Shown piece after piece: positions 14,639-21,751 of a stretch of 22,953 bases of DNA. The DNA is from Bacteriovorax stolpii (GTDB lineage: Bacteria; Bdellovibrionota; Bacteriovoracia; Bacteriovoracales; Bacteriovoracaceae): NCBI GenBank assembly GCA_945862475.1, contig CAMAYW010000005.1, forward strand, positions 1 to 22,953. The letters are read 5' to 3'. Under the pieces are notes generated by a model that worked only from the letters and a program-made list of their open reading frames with translations, did not search any database and was not told the DNA's origin. How positions within the stretch are numbered: the stretch's first letter is position 1; each line of letters begins with the position of its first letter. The position numbers and the translations under genes are program-made.

Positions 14639-15022
14639 TTACCAAACGTTACAAATGATTTCGCCACCAAGTTTCAGAGCGGCTGCTTTGCGAGAAGAAA
14701 TAATCCCCGCAGAAGTGGAAACAATAGAAACACCTAGTCCAGAGAGAACTCGTGGCATTTCTGTATAGCCTTTATAAACTCTTAATCCCGGTGAAGAGAT
14801 TCTTTTTAATCCAACAATTGCGCCTTCCTTGAGACCGATTTTGATAACGATTTCAGAAGGTGACTTTGCAGCGATCTTGAAAGACTTTATATAGCCTTCC
14901 TCTTTAAGAACGCGGCAAATATTTGCTTTAATTTTGCTAGCAGGTAGTTCTAGTTTATCTAGTCCAGCCTTATTAGCATTACGAATTCTAGTTAGCATAT
15001 CTGCGATAGGATCTGTCATCAT
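14639..15022 (-). CDS. rpsH: 30S ribosomal protein uS8
   Basis: At about 127 residues it has the conserved start TDPIADMLTRIRNANKAG and the C-terminal signature VSIVSTSAGIISSRKAA. S8 binds the central 16S domain and, in E. coli, represses the spc operon. Two adjacent ATGs (15022, 15019) are possible starts and the choice changes only one residue. rpsN ends 16 nt upstream. Confidence 0.98.
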   Translation of the reverse strand: MMTDPIADMLTRIRNANKAGLDKLELPASKIKANICRVLKEEGYIKSFKIAAKSPSEIVIKIGLKEGAIVGLKRISSPGLRVYKGYTEMPRVLSGLGVSIVSTSAGIISSRKAAALKLGGEIICNVW

Positions 15023-15038
15023 AAAATGTTCCCCTTCC

Positions 15039-15344
15039 TTACCAGCTAGCCTTGGTCACACCAGGGATGAGACCATTGTTAGCTAGTTCACGGAATTTAT
15101 TTCGGCTAAGTTTAAAATCTCTGTAGAAAGCACGCGGTCTTCCAGTGAGTTCGCAACGATTGCGGACTCTGTTTGGGTTACCGTTACGAGGGATCTTTTG
15201 AAGCTTCAATCTTGCAGCGTCTCTTTCTTCCTCGCTTAACTTCATATCTACAGCTTTAGCTCTTAAAGCTGCTGCTTTAGGACCAAGCTTCTTAGCTAGT
15301 TTTTCTCTTCTTTTGTTTTTTACAACAGCACTTAATCTTGCCAT
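15039..15344 (-). CDS. rpsN: 30S ribosomal protein uS14, long zinc-free form
   Basis: At 101 residues it is the long class of S14. The C-terminal signature NRCELTGRPRAFYRDFKLSR and FRELANNGLIPGVTKASW are present. Only one Cys is found there, so the CxxC pairs of the zinc-binding short form are absent. S14 lies in the small-subunit head. It sits between rplE (9 nt) and rpsH. Confidence 0.97.
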   Translation of the reverse strand: MARLSAVVKNKRREKLAKKLGPKAAALRAKAVDMKLSEEERDAARLKLQKIPRNGNPNRVRNRCELTGRPRAFYRDFKLSRNKFRELANNGLIPGVTKASW

Positions 15345-15353
15345 AGTTCCCTC

Positions 15354-15896
15354 TTACTTTTCTCTGAAAGGCATACCGAATTGTCTTAATAATTCGCGGC
15401 CTTCTTCGTTGTTGGTAGCAGTGGTTACAAAGCTAATTCCTAATCCACGGATTTTGTCGATTTTATCGTAATCAATTTCCGGGAAGATAATTTGCTCTTT
15501 CAACCCCATTGTATAGTTACCTTTACCATCGAATCCTTTAGGTGAAAGACCACGAAAGTCTTTAACGCGAGGAAGAGAAAGGTTGATTAAACGATCAAGA
15601 AACTCATACATTTGCTCTCCACGAAGAGTTACAAAAGCACCAAGAGCTTGATCTTGACGTAGCTTAAATGAAGCAATTGATTTCTTCGCTCTTGAAACAA
15701 CAGGTTTTTGACCTGTAATCGCTGCGAGATCAGCAACAATGCTATCTACAATTTTACCATTAGAAACTGCATCACGTGTAACACAGTTAACGATGATTTT
15801 TTCTAATTTAGGAATCTGGTGAACGTTCGAGTATTTGAACTTTTCATTAAGATTCTTTTTTACCTCTGAATCATACAGAGCTTTTAATCGTGCCAT
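15354..15896 (-). CDS. rplE: 50S ribosomal protein uL5
   Basis: At 180 residues it is the normal length. It begins MARLKALYDSEVKKNL and has the conserved KKSIASFKLRQDQALGAFVTLR, LPRVKDFRGL and IIFPEIDYDKI segments. L5 binds 5S rRNA and P-site tRNA in the central protuberance. It follows rplX by 16 nt. Confidence 0.98.
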   Translation of the reverse strand: MARLKALYDSEVKKNLNEKFKYSNVHQIPKLEKIIVNCVTRDAVSNGKIVDSIVADLAAITGQKPVVSRAKKSIASFKLRQDQALGAFVTLRGEQMYEFLDRLINLSLPRVKDFRGLSPKGFDGKGNYTMGLKEQIIFPEIDYDKIDKIRGLGISFVTTATNNEEGRELLRQFGMPFREK

Positions 15897-15912
15897 ATAT
15901 GTTTACCTCAGA

Positions 15913-16227
15913 TTATTTAATTTCGAGTTTGCTCTTGGAAGCAACTCGAGCAACGTTTTTGCCAGCTTCTTGCTTAACTTTAACTCTTGTTGGTTTCCCA
16001 GATTTTGGGTCCAAAAGAGCAACGTTACTGATATGGATGGCTTTTTCCATATCCACAATCCCGCCCTGCTGATTAGCTTGGTTAGGCTTGATTGCTTTTT
16101 TAACTACATTTACACCTTCAACGACAACACGGTTTGTCTTGAAGTTGATTGACTTGATCTTGCCCTGTTTGCCTTTATCTTTTCCGGCAAGGACTTGAAC
16201 ATTGTCGTTCACTTTCAGCTTTTGCAT
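15913..16227 (-). CDS. rplX: 50S ribosomal protein uL24
   Basis: At 104 residues it has a KOW motif at the N-terminus (VNDNVQVLAGKDKGKQGKI) and the family core VEGVNVVKKAIKPNQANQ. L24 is an assembly initiator at the tunnel exit. It lies between rplN (19 nt) and rplE. Confidence 0.98.
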   Translation of the reverse strand: MQKLKVNDNVQVLAGKDKGKQGKIKSINFKTNRVVVEGVNVVKKAIKPNQANQQGGIVDMEKAIHISNVALLDPKSGKPTRVKVKQEAGKNVARVASKSKLEIK

Positions 16228-16246
16228 TTTTCCTCCTACACGCTGA

Positions 16247-16615
16247 TTAGAGCACTTCGTGAGCGAGTGAACAGATCTTTGAAAAGTTCTTGTTTCTTAA
16301 CTCTCTCGCGACTGGCCCGAAAATACGTGTACCAATAGGTTCATTATTTGCTGCAATAAGAACCACGCTGTTTGTATCAAAATTAATATAAGAACCATCT
16401 TCGCGTCTTACTGGATAAACAGTACGAACGATGACAGCTTTTTTAACATCACCTTTTTTTACCTTACCGCCAGAGATTGCTTGCTGAACGGCTACGACGA
16501 TAACGTCGCCTACATTTGCACTCATGTGCTTTGAACCGCCCAGAACTTTAATACACTGAACAGTTTTTGCTCCAGAGTTATCGGCTACATCTAGAATCGT
16601 TTGTTGTTGAATCAT
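16247..16615 (-). CDS. rplN: 50S ribosomal protein uL14
   Basis: At 122 residues it is the normal length. It has MIQQQTILDVADNSGAKTV at the start, the GDVIVVAVQQAI strand pair and the C-terminal FGPVARELRNKNFSKICSLA. L14 forms a subunit bridge and part of the factor-binding face. rpsQ is 11 nt upstream. Confidence 0.98.
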   Translation of the reverse strand: MIQQQTILDVADNSGAKTVQCIKVLGGSKHMSANVGDVIVVAVQQAISGGKVKKGDVKKAVIVRTVYPVRREDGSYINFDTNSVVLIAANNEPIGTRIFGPVARELRNKNFSKICSLAHEVL

Positions 16616-16626
16616 AAATTACTCCA

Positions 16627-16872
16627 CTACTTCGAAATAGAAACAAGTTCCCATCTCTTTAATTTAGAGTAGGGTTTTGATTCGATAATTGTAACTGTTT
16701 GACCTACAGAAGCTTGTTCCTTTTCATCATGAACATGATACTTCTTAGATGTAGTCACAAACTTGTTGTACTTAGGGTGCATTGTTTTACGTTCAACTTT
16801 AACAACGATTGTTTTAGTTGTTTTATCGCTTACAACTTCCCCAGTTAGTGTTCTTTTAAATGTTGTGCTCAT
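16627..16872 (-). CDS. rpsQ: 30S ribosomal protein uS17
   Basis: At 81 residues it is an OB-fold protein with the signature LTGEVVSDKTTKTIVVKVER and a His-rich region around KTMHPKYNKFV. S17 is a primary 16S rRNA-binding protein. It lies between rpmC (13 nt) and rplN. Confidence 0.97.
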   Translation of the reverse strand: MSTTFKRTLTGEVVSDKTTKTIVVKVERKTMHPKYNKFVTTSKKYHVHDEKEQASVGQTVTIIESKPYSKLKRWELVSISK

Positions 16873-16885
16873 ACTTCACCCGTTT

Positions 16886-17074
16886 TTATTTTTTAGCGTT
16901 TTTTTGAGTTAAGAGACGAGCAATATCTTTCTTAAGTTCTTTTACAACATGAGGCTTTTCAGTCCCTGTTGTAAACTTATTGAACTTTTTATTAAAAAGT
17001 TCTGTCTTAAGAGCTGCTACCTTCTCGGTTAATTCTTTAGCGCTTAGTTTTGAAATTTCGCTGCTTTTTAACAT
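16886..17074 (-). CDS. rpmC: 50S ribosomal protein uL29
   Basis: This 62-residue helical hairpin protein of the tunnel exit starts MLKSSEISKLSAKELTEKV and carries LKKDIARLLTQKNAK at the end. The frame stays open upstream to 17122, but the ATG at 17074 follows AGAGGT at proper spacing and gives the normal L29 length, so I chose it. rplP ends 22 nt upstream. Confidence 0.95.
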   Translation of the reverse strand: MLKSSEISKLSAKELTEKVAALKTELFNKKFNKFTTGTEKPHVVKELKKDIARLLTQKNAKK

Positions 17075-17096
17075 AACTACCTCTACTAATCCAGTC

Positions 17097-17543
17097 TTAT
17101 TCAGCTGACATTGGAGCAGCATCTGCTGATTCCAAGTCCGCTTTAGATACGATTTTCGTTCTAACTGGAAGTTTATACTTTGCTAATCTTAATGCTGCAT
17201 CAGCAGTTGCCCTGTCTACCCCGCCGATTTCAAAAAGAATACGGCCTGGTTTAACAACAGCAACCCACTCCTCTGGAGATCCTTTACCTTTACCCATACG
17301 TACTTCCGCTGGTTTTTTAGTAAGAGACTTGTCAGGGAAAATTTTGATCCACATCTGGCCACCACGTTTTGTTTCACGTGAAATAGCGATACGTGCTGCT
17401 TCAATCTGGCGGTTTGTAATAAAACCGCAAGTTGTAGCTTGAAGACCAAACTCACCAAAAGTGAGAGTGTTGCCCGAGTGAGCAGCACCGGTCATACGAC
17501 CTTTTTGCATCTTTCTGTGTTTTACTCGTTTAGGACTTAACAT
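17097..17543 (-). CDS. rplP: 50S ribosomal protein uL16
   Basis: At 148 residues it is about 12 longer than E. coli L16, with a short acidic C-terminal tail (LESADAAPMSAE). The family start MLSPKRVKHRKMQKGRMTG and the segments ARIAISRETKRGGQMWIKIF and RMGKGKGSPEEWVAVVKPG are present. The latter holds the Arg region hydroxylated in some bacteria. L16 organises the A-site side of the large subunit. Confidence 0.98.
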   Translation of the reverse strand: MLSPKRVKHRKMQKGRMTGAAHSGNTLTFGEFGLQATTCGFITNRQIEAARIAISRETKRGGQMWIKIFPDKSLTKKPAEVRMGKGKGSPEEWVAVVKPGRILFEIGGVDRATADAALRLAKYKLPVRTKIVSKADLESADAAPMSAE

Positions 17544-17566
17544 ATAATACCTCTAAGTACTTATAA

Positions 17567-18193
17567 TTATTTGTAAATCTCGCCTTTATAAACCCATACT
17601 TTTACACCAATGATGCCGTATGTAGTCTTAGCTTGAGCTGTGTTGTAGTCGATGTCAGCACGAAGAGTATGAAGAGGAACTTTCTTCTCTGCATATCCTT
17701 CAGTACGAGCAATCTCAGCACCACCAAGTCGGCCAGAACACTTAATCTTGATTCCCTTAACACCAGAACGGAAAGCAGATGTCATAACTTTCTTCATCGC
17801 ACGACGGAAAGCTACGCGCTTTTCAAGTTGCTGAGCAATGTTTTCTGCAATGAGCTTAGCTTCTGAATCAGGACGTTTTACTTCTGCTATATTGAAAAAC
17901 AAAGGGCAGTTTGTAATTTTTTTAAGGTCATTACGAATTTTTTCGATTCCTGTACCTTTTTTACCTATCGCCACACCTGGTTTTGCTGAGTAAACAGTTA
18001 CTTTTACCTGATCAGCAGTTCTTGTGATTTCTGTCTTAGCAATAGCAGCCTGTGCCAATTCCGTTTCAATGTAGTTACGGATAGCAAGGTCTTGCTGGAA
18101 AATATCAGCATAATTGTTTTTTACGTACCAGTTAGAGTGCCAGGTCTTGATATAACCTAATCTAAAGCCGTACGGATTAACTTTTTGTCCCAT
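17567..18193 (-). CDS. rpsC: 30S ribosomal protein uS3
   Basis: At 208 residues it has the N-terminal MGQKVNPYGFRLGYIKTWHS, a KH domain with the GKKG loop at 77-80, and the C-terminal LRADIDYNTAQAKTTYGIIG. It ends soon after IGVKVWVYKGEIYK and so lacks the loose C-terminal tail of E. coli S3. S3 forms part of the mRNA entry channel. Confidence 0.98.
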   Translation of the reverse strand: MGQKVNPYGFRLGYIKTWHSNWYVKNNYADIFQQDLAIRNYIETELAQAAIAKTEITRTADQVKVTVYSAKPGVAIGKKGTGIEKIRNDLKKITNCPLFFNIAEVKRPDSEAKLIAENIAQQLEKRVAFRRAMKKVMTSAFRSGVKGIKIKCSGRLGGAEIARTEGYAEKKVPLHTLRADIDYNTAQAKTTYGIIGVKVWVYKGEIYK

Positions 18194-18210
18194 TTTAGTC
18201 TTTCCCTTGG

Positions 18211-18543
18211 TTAAGCTTCTTTAAGCGATAGAGTGATGTAACTTGATTTCTTGCTAATGCGATATGCACGGCCTTGAGCACGAGGCATAATTCGCTTAAG
18301 AGCAGGACCTTCGTCGACTTTTACCATATCAATGACGAGATTATCTAAGTCATACTTCTTAGAATCTGCAGCGATTGCAAGACCGCTATTGATAAGCTTA
18401 GTCACAACGATTGCCGTTTCTTTCTTTTCACAAAAACGAAGAATTTTTAGAGCTTCCTCAACTTTCTTCTTTCTGATCAAGTCAACAACCTGTCTAACCT
18501 TACGAGCTGATGTTCCAACATTATTATTTTTTACTGTAATCAT
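18211..18543 (-). CDS. rplV: 50S ribosomal protein uL22
   Basis: At 110 residues it is the normal length. It has the family pattern NVGTSARKVRQVVDLIRKK and the C-terminal hairpin KRIMPRAQGRAYRISKKSS, which lines the nascent peptide tunnel. rpsS lies 9 nt upstream. Confidence 0.98.
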   Translation of the reverse strand: MITVKNNNVGTSARKVRQVVDLIRKKKVEEALKILRFCEKKETAIVVTKLINSGLAIAADSKKYDLDNLVIDMVKVDEGPALKRIMPRAQGRAYRISKKSSYITLSLKEA

Positions 18544-18552
18544 AAGTCCCTC

Positions 18553-18843
18553 TTACTTCGTTTCAGCAGCGGCTTTTTTATCGCCAGCTGAGTGACCGTT
18601 GAATGTACGAGTTACAGCGAATTCGCCAAACTTGTGCCCAACCATATTGTCAGTCACGTAAACTGGGATGAACTTCTTACCGTTATGAACAGCGAAGGTC
18701 AGACCAATAAAATCTGGAACGATCGTAGAACGACGTGACCAGGTTTTGATGACTGTGTTGCCTTTAGTATTCTTCTTGGCCTCAGCCGCTTTCTTAAATA
18801 GATAAGTATCTACGAAAGGACCTTTTTTAATTGAACGTGCCAT
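18553..18843 (-). CDS. rpsS: 30S ribosomal protein uS19
   Basis: At 96 residues it has the conserved MARSIKKGPFVDTYLF start, KTWSRRSTIVPDFIGLTF, and the C-terminal signature VTDNMVGHKFGEFAVTRTF. S19 pairs with S13 in the small-subunit head. Confidence 0.98.
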   Translation of the reverse strand: MARSIKKGPFVDTYLFKKAAEAKKNTKGNTVIKTWSRRSTIVPDFIGLTFAVHNGKKFIPVYVTDNMVGHKFGEFAVTRTFNGHSAGDKKAAAETK

Positions 18844-18853
18844 TATTTACCTC

Positions 18854-19678
18854 TTACTTTCTTCTCTTAACGATGAACTTGTTTGTACGCTTGTTCTTTC
18901 TCGTCTTATATCCACGAGTTGGAAGACCCCAAGGTGATACAGGGTGACGACCACCTGATGTACGACCTTCACCACCACCATGCGGGTGATCTACAGGGTT
19001 CATTACCACACCACGAACAGCAGGACGAATACCGCGATGACGATTTTTACCGGCTTTACCGATATTCTCAAGCTCATGCTCGATTTTACCAACTTGACCG
19101 ATCGTTGCGCGGCAATCAGCTTTCACTTTTCTAAGCTCCCCAGAAGGAAGACGAAGAAGAGCATACTCACCTTCTTTTGCCATAAGCTGAGCATATGAAC
19201 CAGCTGAACGAGCCATCTGGCCCCCACGCTTTGGATTAAGCTCAACGTTATGTACAAGAGTACCAACAGGTATGTCTTTTAATAATTTAGAATTACCAGC
19301 CTTGATGTCTGCATTATCTGAAGAGATAACAACGTCACCAACTTTCAAACCAACAGGTGCGATGATGTATGCTTTTTCACCATCAGCATATACAACAAGA
19401 GCGATGTTACATGTTCTGTTTGGATCATGCTCAATCGTTTTTACTGTTGCTGGAATATCAAGTTTAGCGCGCTTGAAATCAATCAAACGGTACTTTTGCT
19501 TAGCCCCACCACCAATGTGACGAGTTGTGATTCTACCTTGAGAGTTACGACCAGCTGTCTTCTTCTTGTTAACAAGAAGTGATTTTTCTGGAGCAACACC
19601 CTTTGTAATATCACCAGTTACTACAACCATTTCTCTTTGAGATGGCGTAATTGGTCTGAATTTTTTTAAAGTTGCCAT
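18854..19678 (-). CDS. rplB: 50S ribosomal protein uL2
   Basis: At 274 residues it is the normal length. It has GRNSQGRITTRHIGGGAKQ in the N-terminal half and the C-terminal signature MNPVDHPHGGGEGRTSGG with the conserved His of the peptidyl-transferase neighbourhood. L2 is needed for subunit association. It lies 18 nt from rplW and 10 nt from rpsS. Confidence 0.98.
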   Translation of the reverse strand: MATLKKFRPITPSQREMVVVTGDITKGVAPEKSLLVNKKKTAGRNSQGRITTRHIGGGAKQKYRLIDFKRAKLDIPATVKTIEHDPNRTCNIALVVYADGEKAYIIAPVGLKVGDVVISSDNADIKAGNSKLLKDIPVGTLVHNVELNPKRGGQMARSAGSYAQLMAKEGEYALLRLPSGELRKVKADCRATIGQVGKIEHELENIGKAGKNRHRGIRPAVRGVVMNPVDHPHGGGEGRTSGGRHPVSPWGLPTRGYKTRKNKRTNKFIVKRRK

Positions 19679-19696
19679 ACTTTTTAACCTTTTACC

Positions 19697-19987
19697 TTAA
19701 ATGCCCTTGAAGAATTCAATCTTCTGGCCGTCTTGGAGTTGAACGTAAGCTTTCTTAGTAGAAGCCGACTTCTTTTGACCACGACCAGCACGTTTTGTCT
19801 TACCAGGAAGAACAGAAGTGCGGACGCTAACAACTTTCACATCAAAAAACTTTTCTACAGCACTTTTGATTTGGTTTTTGTTAGCTTTCGTGTTCACTAC
19901 AAAAGCGTAGCGATTGAAAGATTCAGTCTCTTTAGACGTTTTTTCAGTTAATAATGGTTTAATTAATACATTTTCTAAACCTAACAT
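19697..19987 (-). CDS. rplW: 50S ribosomal protein uL23
   Basis: This 96-residue tunnel-exit protein docks trigger factor and SRP. It has the family start VLIKPLLTEKTS, FVVNTKANKNQIKSAVEKFF and a basic loop PGKTKRAGRGQKKS. The start lies one base after the rplD stop (TAAGATG), implying coupled translation. Confidence 0.97.
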   Translation of the reverse strand: MLGLENVLIKPLLTEKTSKETESFNRYAFVVNTKANKNQIKSAVEKFFDVKVVSVRTSVLPGKTKRAGRGQKKSASTKKAYVQLQDGQKIEFFKGI

Positions 19988-19988
19988 C

Positions 19989-20609
19989 TTACACCAGCCT
20001 GCTAAGGAGTTTTTCGAAAGCAGCTTTCTCGATAACTAGGTTTTCAAATTTTACAGCTTCGTAAACGCTGAAACCATCAACCGGAGCATATTTTGCTTTC
20101 TCAAGGTTATTTACTGCATGAGACACTTTTTCGTTAAGTTCAGCTGTAACAACAAGGGCCGGAAGAAGGTTCCTTGAGTTAAGAGCTTTGAACATATCTT
20201 TTGTCTTACCAGTCGATTCTAATTTTTCTACGATATGTAGTTTCCCTGCCTGAAATTTGTCAGCAAGAATAGAAGAGATTGCTACTAGCATCGTCTTCTT
20301 ATTTACTTTCTGAGCATAAGAACGAGGCTGAGGTCCAAATACAGTACCGCCTCCAGGCATCAAAGGAGAACGAGTAGAACCTTGACGGGCATTACCAGTT
20401 CCTTTTTGCTTGAAAGGCTTCTTACCACCACCAGAGACAAGAGCTTTTGTCTTAGTAGCTGCAGTCCCCTGACGGCGACCAGCTAAAGTAGCTTTCACTA
20501 CTTGGTGAACGACTGATTCGTTGATTGTTTCTTTAGAAAAATCAACACTTGCTTTAAGAGAGCCTGATTTTTCAAATTTTGTATTTAATACAGATAATTC
20601 AGTTGTCAT
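19989..20609 (-). CDS. rplD: 50S ribosomal protein uL4
   Basis: At 206 residues it has the tunnel-lining loop with KKPFKQKGTGNARQGSTRSP and GGGTVFGPQPRSYAQKVNKK. In E. coli L4 also represses the S10 operon through its leader. No E. coli-like leader is recognisable here. It lies between rplC (14 nt) and rplW. Confidence 0.98.
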   Translation of the reverse strand: MTTELSVLNTKFEKSGSLKASVDFSKETINESVVHQVVKATLAGRRQGTAATKTKALVSGGGKKPFKQKGTGNARQGSTRSPLMPGGGTVFGPQPRSYAQKVNKKTMLVAISSILADKFQAGKLHIVEKLESTGKTKDMFKALNSRNLLPALVVTAELNEKVSHAVNNLEKAKYAPVDGFSVYEAVKFENLVIEKAAFEKLLSRLV

Positions 20610-20623
20610 AATTTATTCCCCCC

Positions 20624-21274
20624 TTACTTCTTCACGGCTTTCGCAACACGTACGAAACCATTTTTTGAACCAGGGATTGAACCTTTAAGAAGCATGTAAC
20701 CAGCTTCAAGGTTTACTTCTACCACTTGTACATTTTGAACTGTTGAAGTCTCAACACCCAAGTGACCAGGAAGTTTCTTGTTTGCGAATACGCGTGCAGG
20801 AGTTGCACGACATCCGATAGAACCTGGACGACGGTGGAAGTGAGATCCGTGAGCAGCAGGACCACCTTGGAAATTCCAACGCTTCATTACACCAGCGAAA
20901 CCCTTACCCTTAGAAGGTCCAGTAACGTCGACATAAGTGCTGACCGGGAATTCATCAAGAGATGCTTCTTTTCCAAGAGCATCAGCTGAAACTTCTGAAA
21001 CTTTAATTTCAGAAAGCTCAGAGAGGTTTTTCTCAATGTTTGCTTTCTTAAGGTGACCCTTAGAAGGAGCTGTAGCAAGAGACTCACGCTTTTCGTTGTA
21101 AGCAACTTGGTAAGCAGTGTAGCCATCTTTCTCAGCTGTTTTAACTTGAGAGATAACATTCGGAATGAGTTTTACTACAGTGACAGGAACGTGGTTTCCG
21201 TTCTGGTCAAAGATTCTAGTCATGCCAGCTTTTATTCCGTAAAAAGCAGGCAGACTGACTTTTGCGTCTGACAT
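20624..21274 (-). CDS. rplC: 50S ribosomal protein uL3
   Basis: At 216 residues it has the start FYGIKAGMTRIFDQNGNHVP and the core VTGPSKGKGFAGVMKRWNF, followed by AHGSHFHRRPGSIGCRATPA, the loop that reaches the peptidyl-transferase centre. GGAGGG precedes the ATG at 21274 by 6 nt. An 87-bp gap separates it from rpsJ and holds a promoter and a hairpin. Confidence 0.98.
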   Translation of the reverse strand: MSDAKVSLPAFYGIKAGMTRIFDQNGNHVPVTVVKLIPNVISQVKTAEKDGYTAYQVAYNEKRESLATAPSKGHLKKANIEKNLSELSEIKVSEVSADALGKEASLDEFPVSTYVDVTGPSKGKGFAGVMKRWNFQGGPAAHGSHFHRRPGSIGCRATPARVFANKKLPGHLGVETSTVQNVQVVEVNLEAGYMLLKGSIPGSKNGFVRVAKAVKK

Positions 21275-21286
21275 TCGCCCTCCACA

Positions 21287-21309
21287 GCATCACCCTCTCA
21301 CAGGGATGC
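21287..21309 (-). promoter_or_regulatory. Leader hairpin upstream of rplC
   Basis: An imperfect inverted repeat (GCATCCCT and AGGGTGATGC on the minus strand, loop GTGAG) lies 12 nt before the rplC ATG, beside the GGAGGG ribosome binding site. It could be a translational control element. There is no U-tract, so it is not a terminator. Confidence 0.4.
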
Positions 21310-21355
21310 ATTCATGGTTAATAAAAAAAACTATAACTATAAAAAGCGTTTGAGC

Positions 21356-21384
21356 TTTATATTAGTATTTGATTTCTACGTCAA
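21356..21384 (-). promoter_or_regulatory. Strong candidate sigma-70 promoter inside the end of rpsJ, for rplC onward
   Basis: On the minus strand TTGACG (21379-21384, 5/6) and TATAAA (21356-21361, 5/6) are 17 bp apart. The -35 lies in the last codons of rpsJ and the -10 immediately follows its stop. The expected start near 21349 gives a leader of about 75 nt before rplC. Confidence 0.6.
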
Positions 21385-21670
21385 CACCCGCTGAAAGATC
21401 GAGCTTCATAAGAGAGTCAACTGTCTGCTGAGTAGGTTCAACGATGTCGATAAGTCTCTTATGAGTACGCATTTCGAACTGCTCACGAGATTTTTTATCA
21501 ATGTGAGGTGAACGAAGTACTGTATAACGATTAATTTCAGTAGGAAGAGGAACCGGTCCAGCTACACGTGCACCCGTGTTTTTAGCAGTTTGAACAATCT
21601 CTTGAACTGATGCGTCAAGGATATTGTAATCATAAGCGCGTAGCTTGATTCTCAATTTATTCGTCTTCAT
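21362..21670 (-). CDS. rpsJ: 30S ribosomal protein uS10
   Basis: At 102 residues it is the normal length. It has the start KLRIKLRAYDYNILDASVQE and the signature segments GPVPLPTEINRYTVLRSPH and KKSREQFEMRTHKRLIDI. S10 lies in the small-subunit head and doubles as NusE in antitermination complexes. GGAG precedes the ATG. It is 81 bp downstream of tuf and 87 bp upstream of rplC. Confidence 0.98.
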   Translation of the reverse strand: MKTNKLRIKLRAYDYNILDASVQEIVQTAKNTGARVAGPVPLPTEINRYTVLRSPHIDKKSREQFEMRTHKRLIDIVEPTQQTVDSLMKLDLSAGVDVEIKY

Positions 21671-21696
21671 TGGTTCTCCAAAAAATTTTTCTGGTC

Positions 21697-21725
21697 AAAA
21701 TAGAAAACATTGGGGCCTTTGTAAA
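21697..21725 (-). promoter_or_regulatory. Candidate sigma-70 promoter of rpsJ (S10 operon)
   Basis: On the minus strand TTTACA (21720-21725, 5/6) and TATTTT (21697-21702, 4/6) are 17 bp apart in the tuf-rpsJ gap. The -35 lies within the loop and arm of the hairpin at 21712-21730. The leader would be only about 20 nt. Confidence 0.4.
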
Positions 21726-21730
21726 GCCCC
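21712..21730 (-). terminator. Weak terminator or attenuator hairpin after tuf
   Basis: A GC-rich stem (GGGGC-TTT against AAA-GGCCCC with one bulged base) lies 21 nt after the tuf stop. On the minus strand it is followed by a broken T-run (AATGTTTTC), so it is probably a leaky terminator that lets some tuf transcripts continue into rpsJ. Confidence 0.5.
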
Positions 21731-21751
21731 TTCTGTTATTTTTTTGACATT

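Noticed and set aside
17075..17122. Extended 78-residue reading of L29
   Set aside because: The extra 16 residues are unlike L29 and the ATG at 17074 has a proper ribosome binding site.
8104..21274. Many open frames of 60-120 codons opposite or within the ribosomal protein genes
   Set aside because: They overlap strongly conserved genes on the minus strand, lack ribosome binding sites and have no recognisable protein character.
21343..21358. AAAGC...GCTTT small hairpin followed by T residues after rpsJ, as a terminator
   Set aside because: The stem is only 5 bp, A-T rich, and overlaps the stronger promoter -10; too weak to call.
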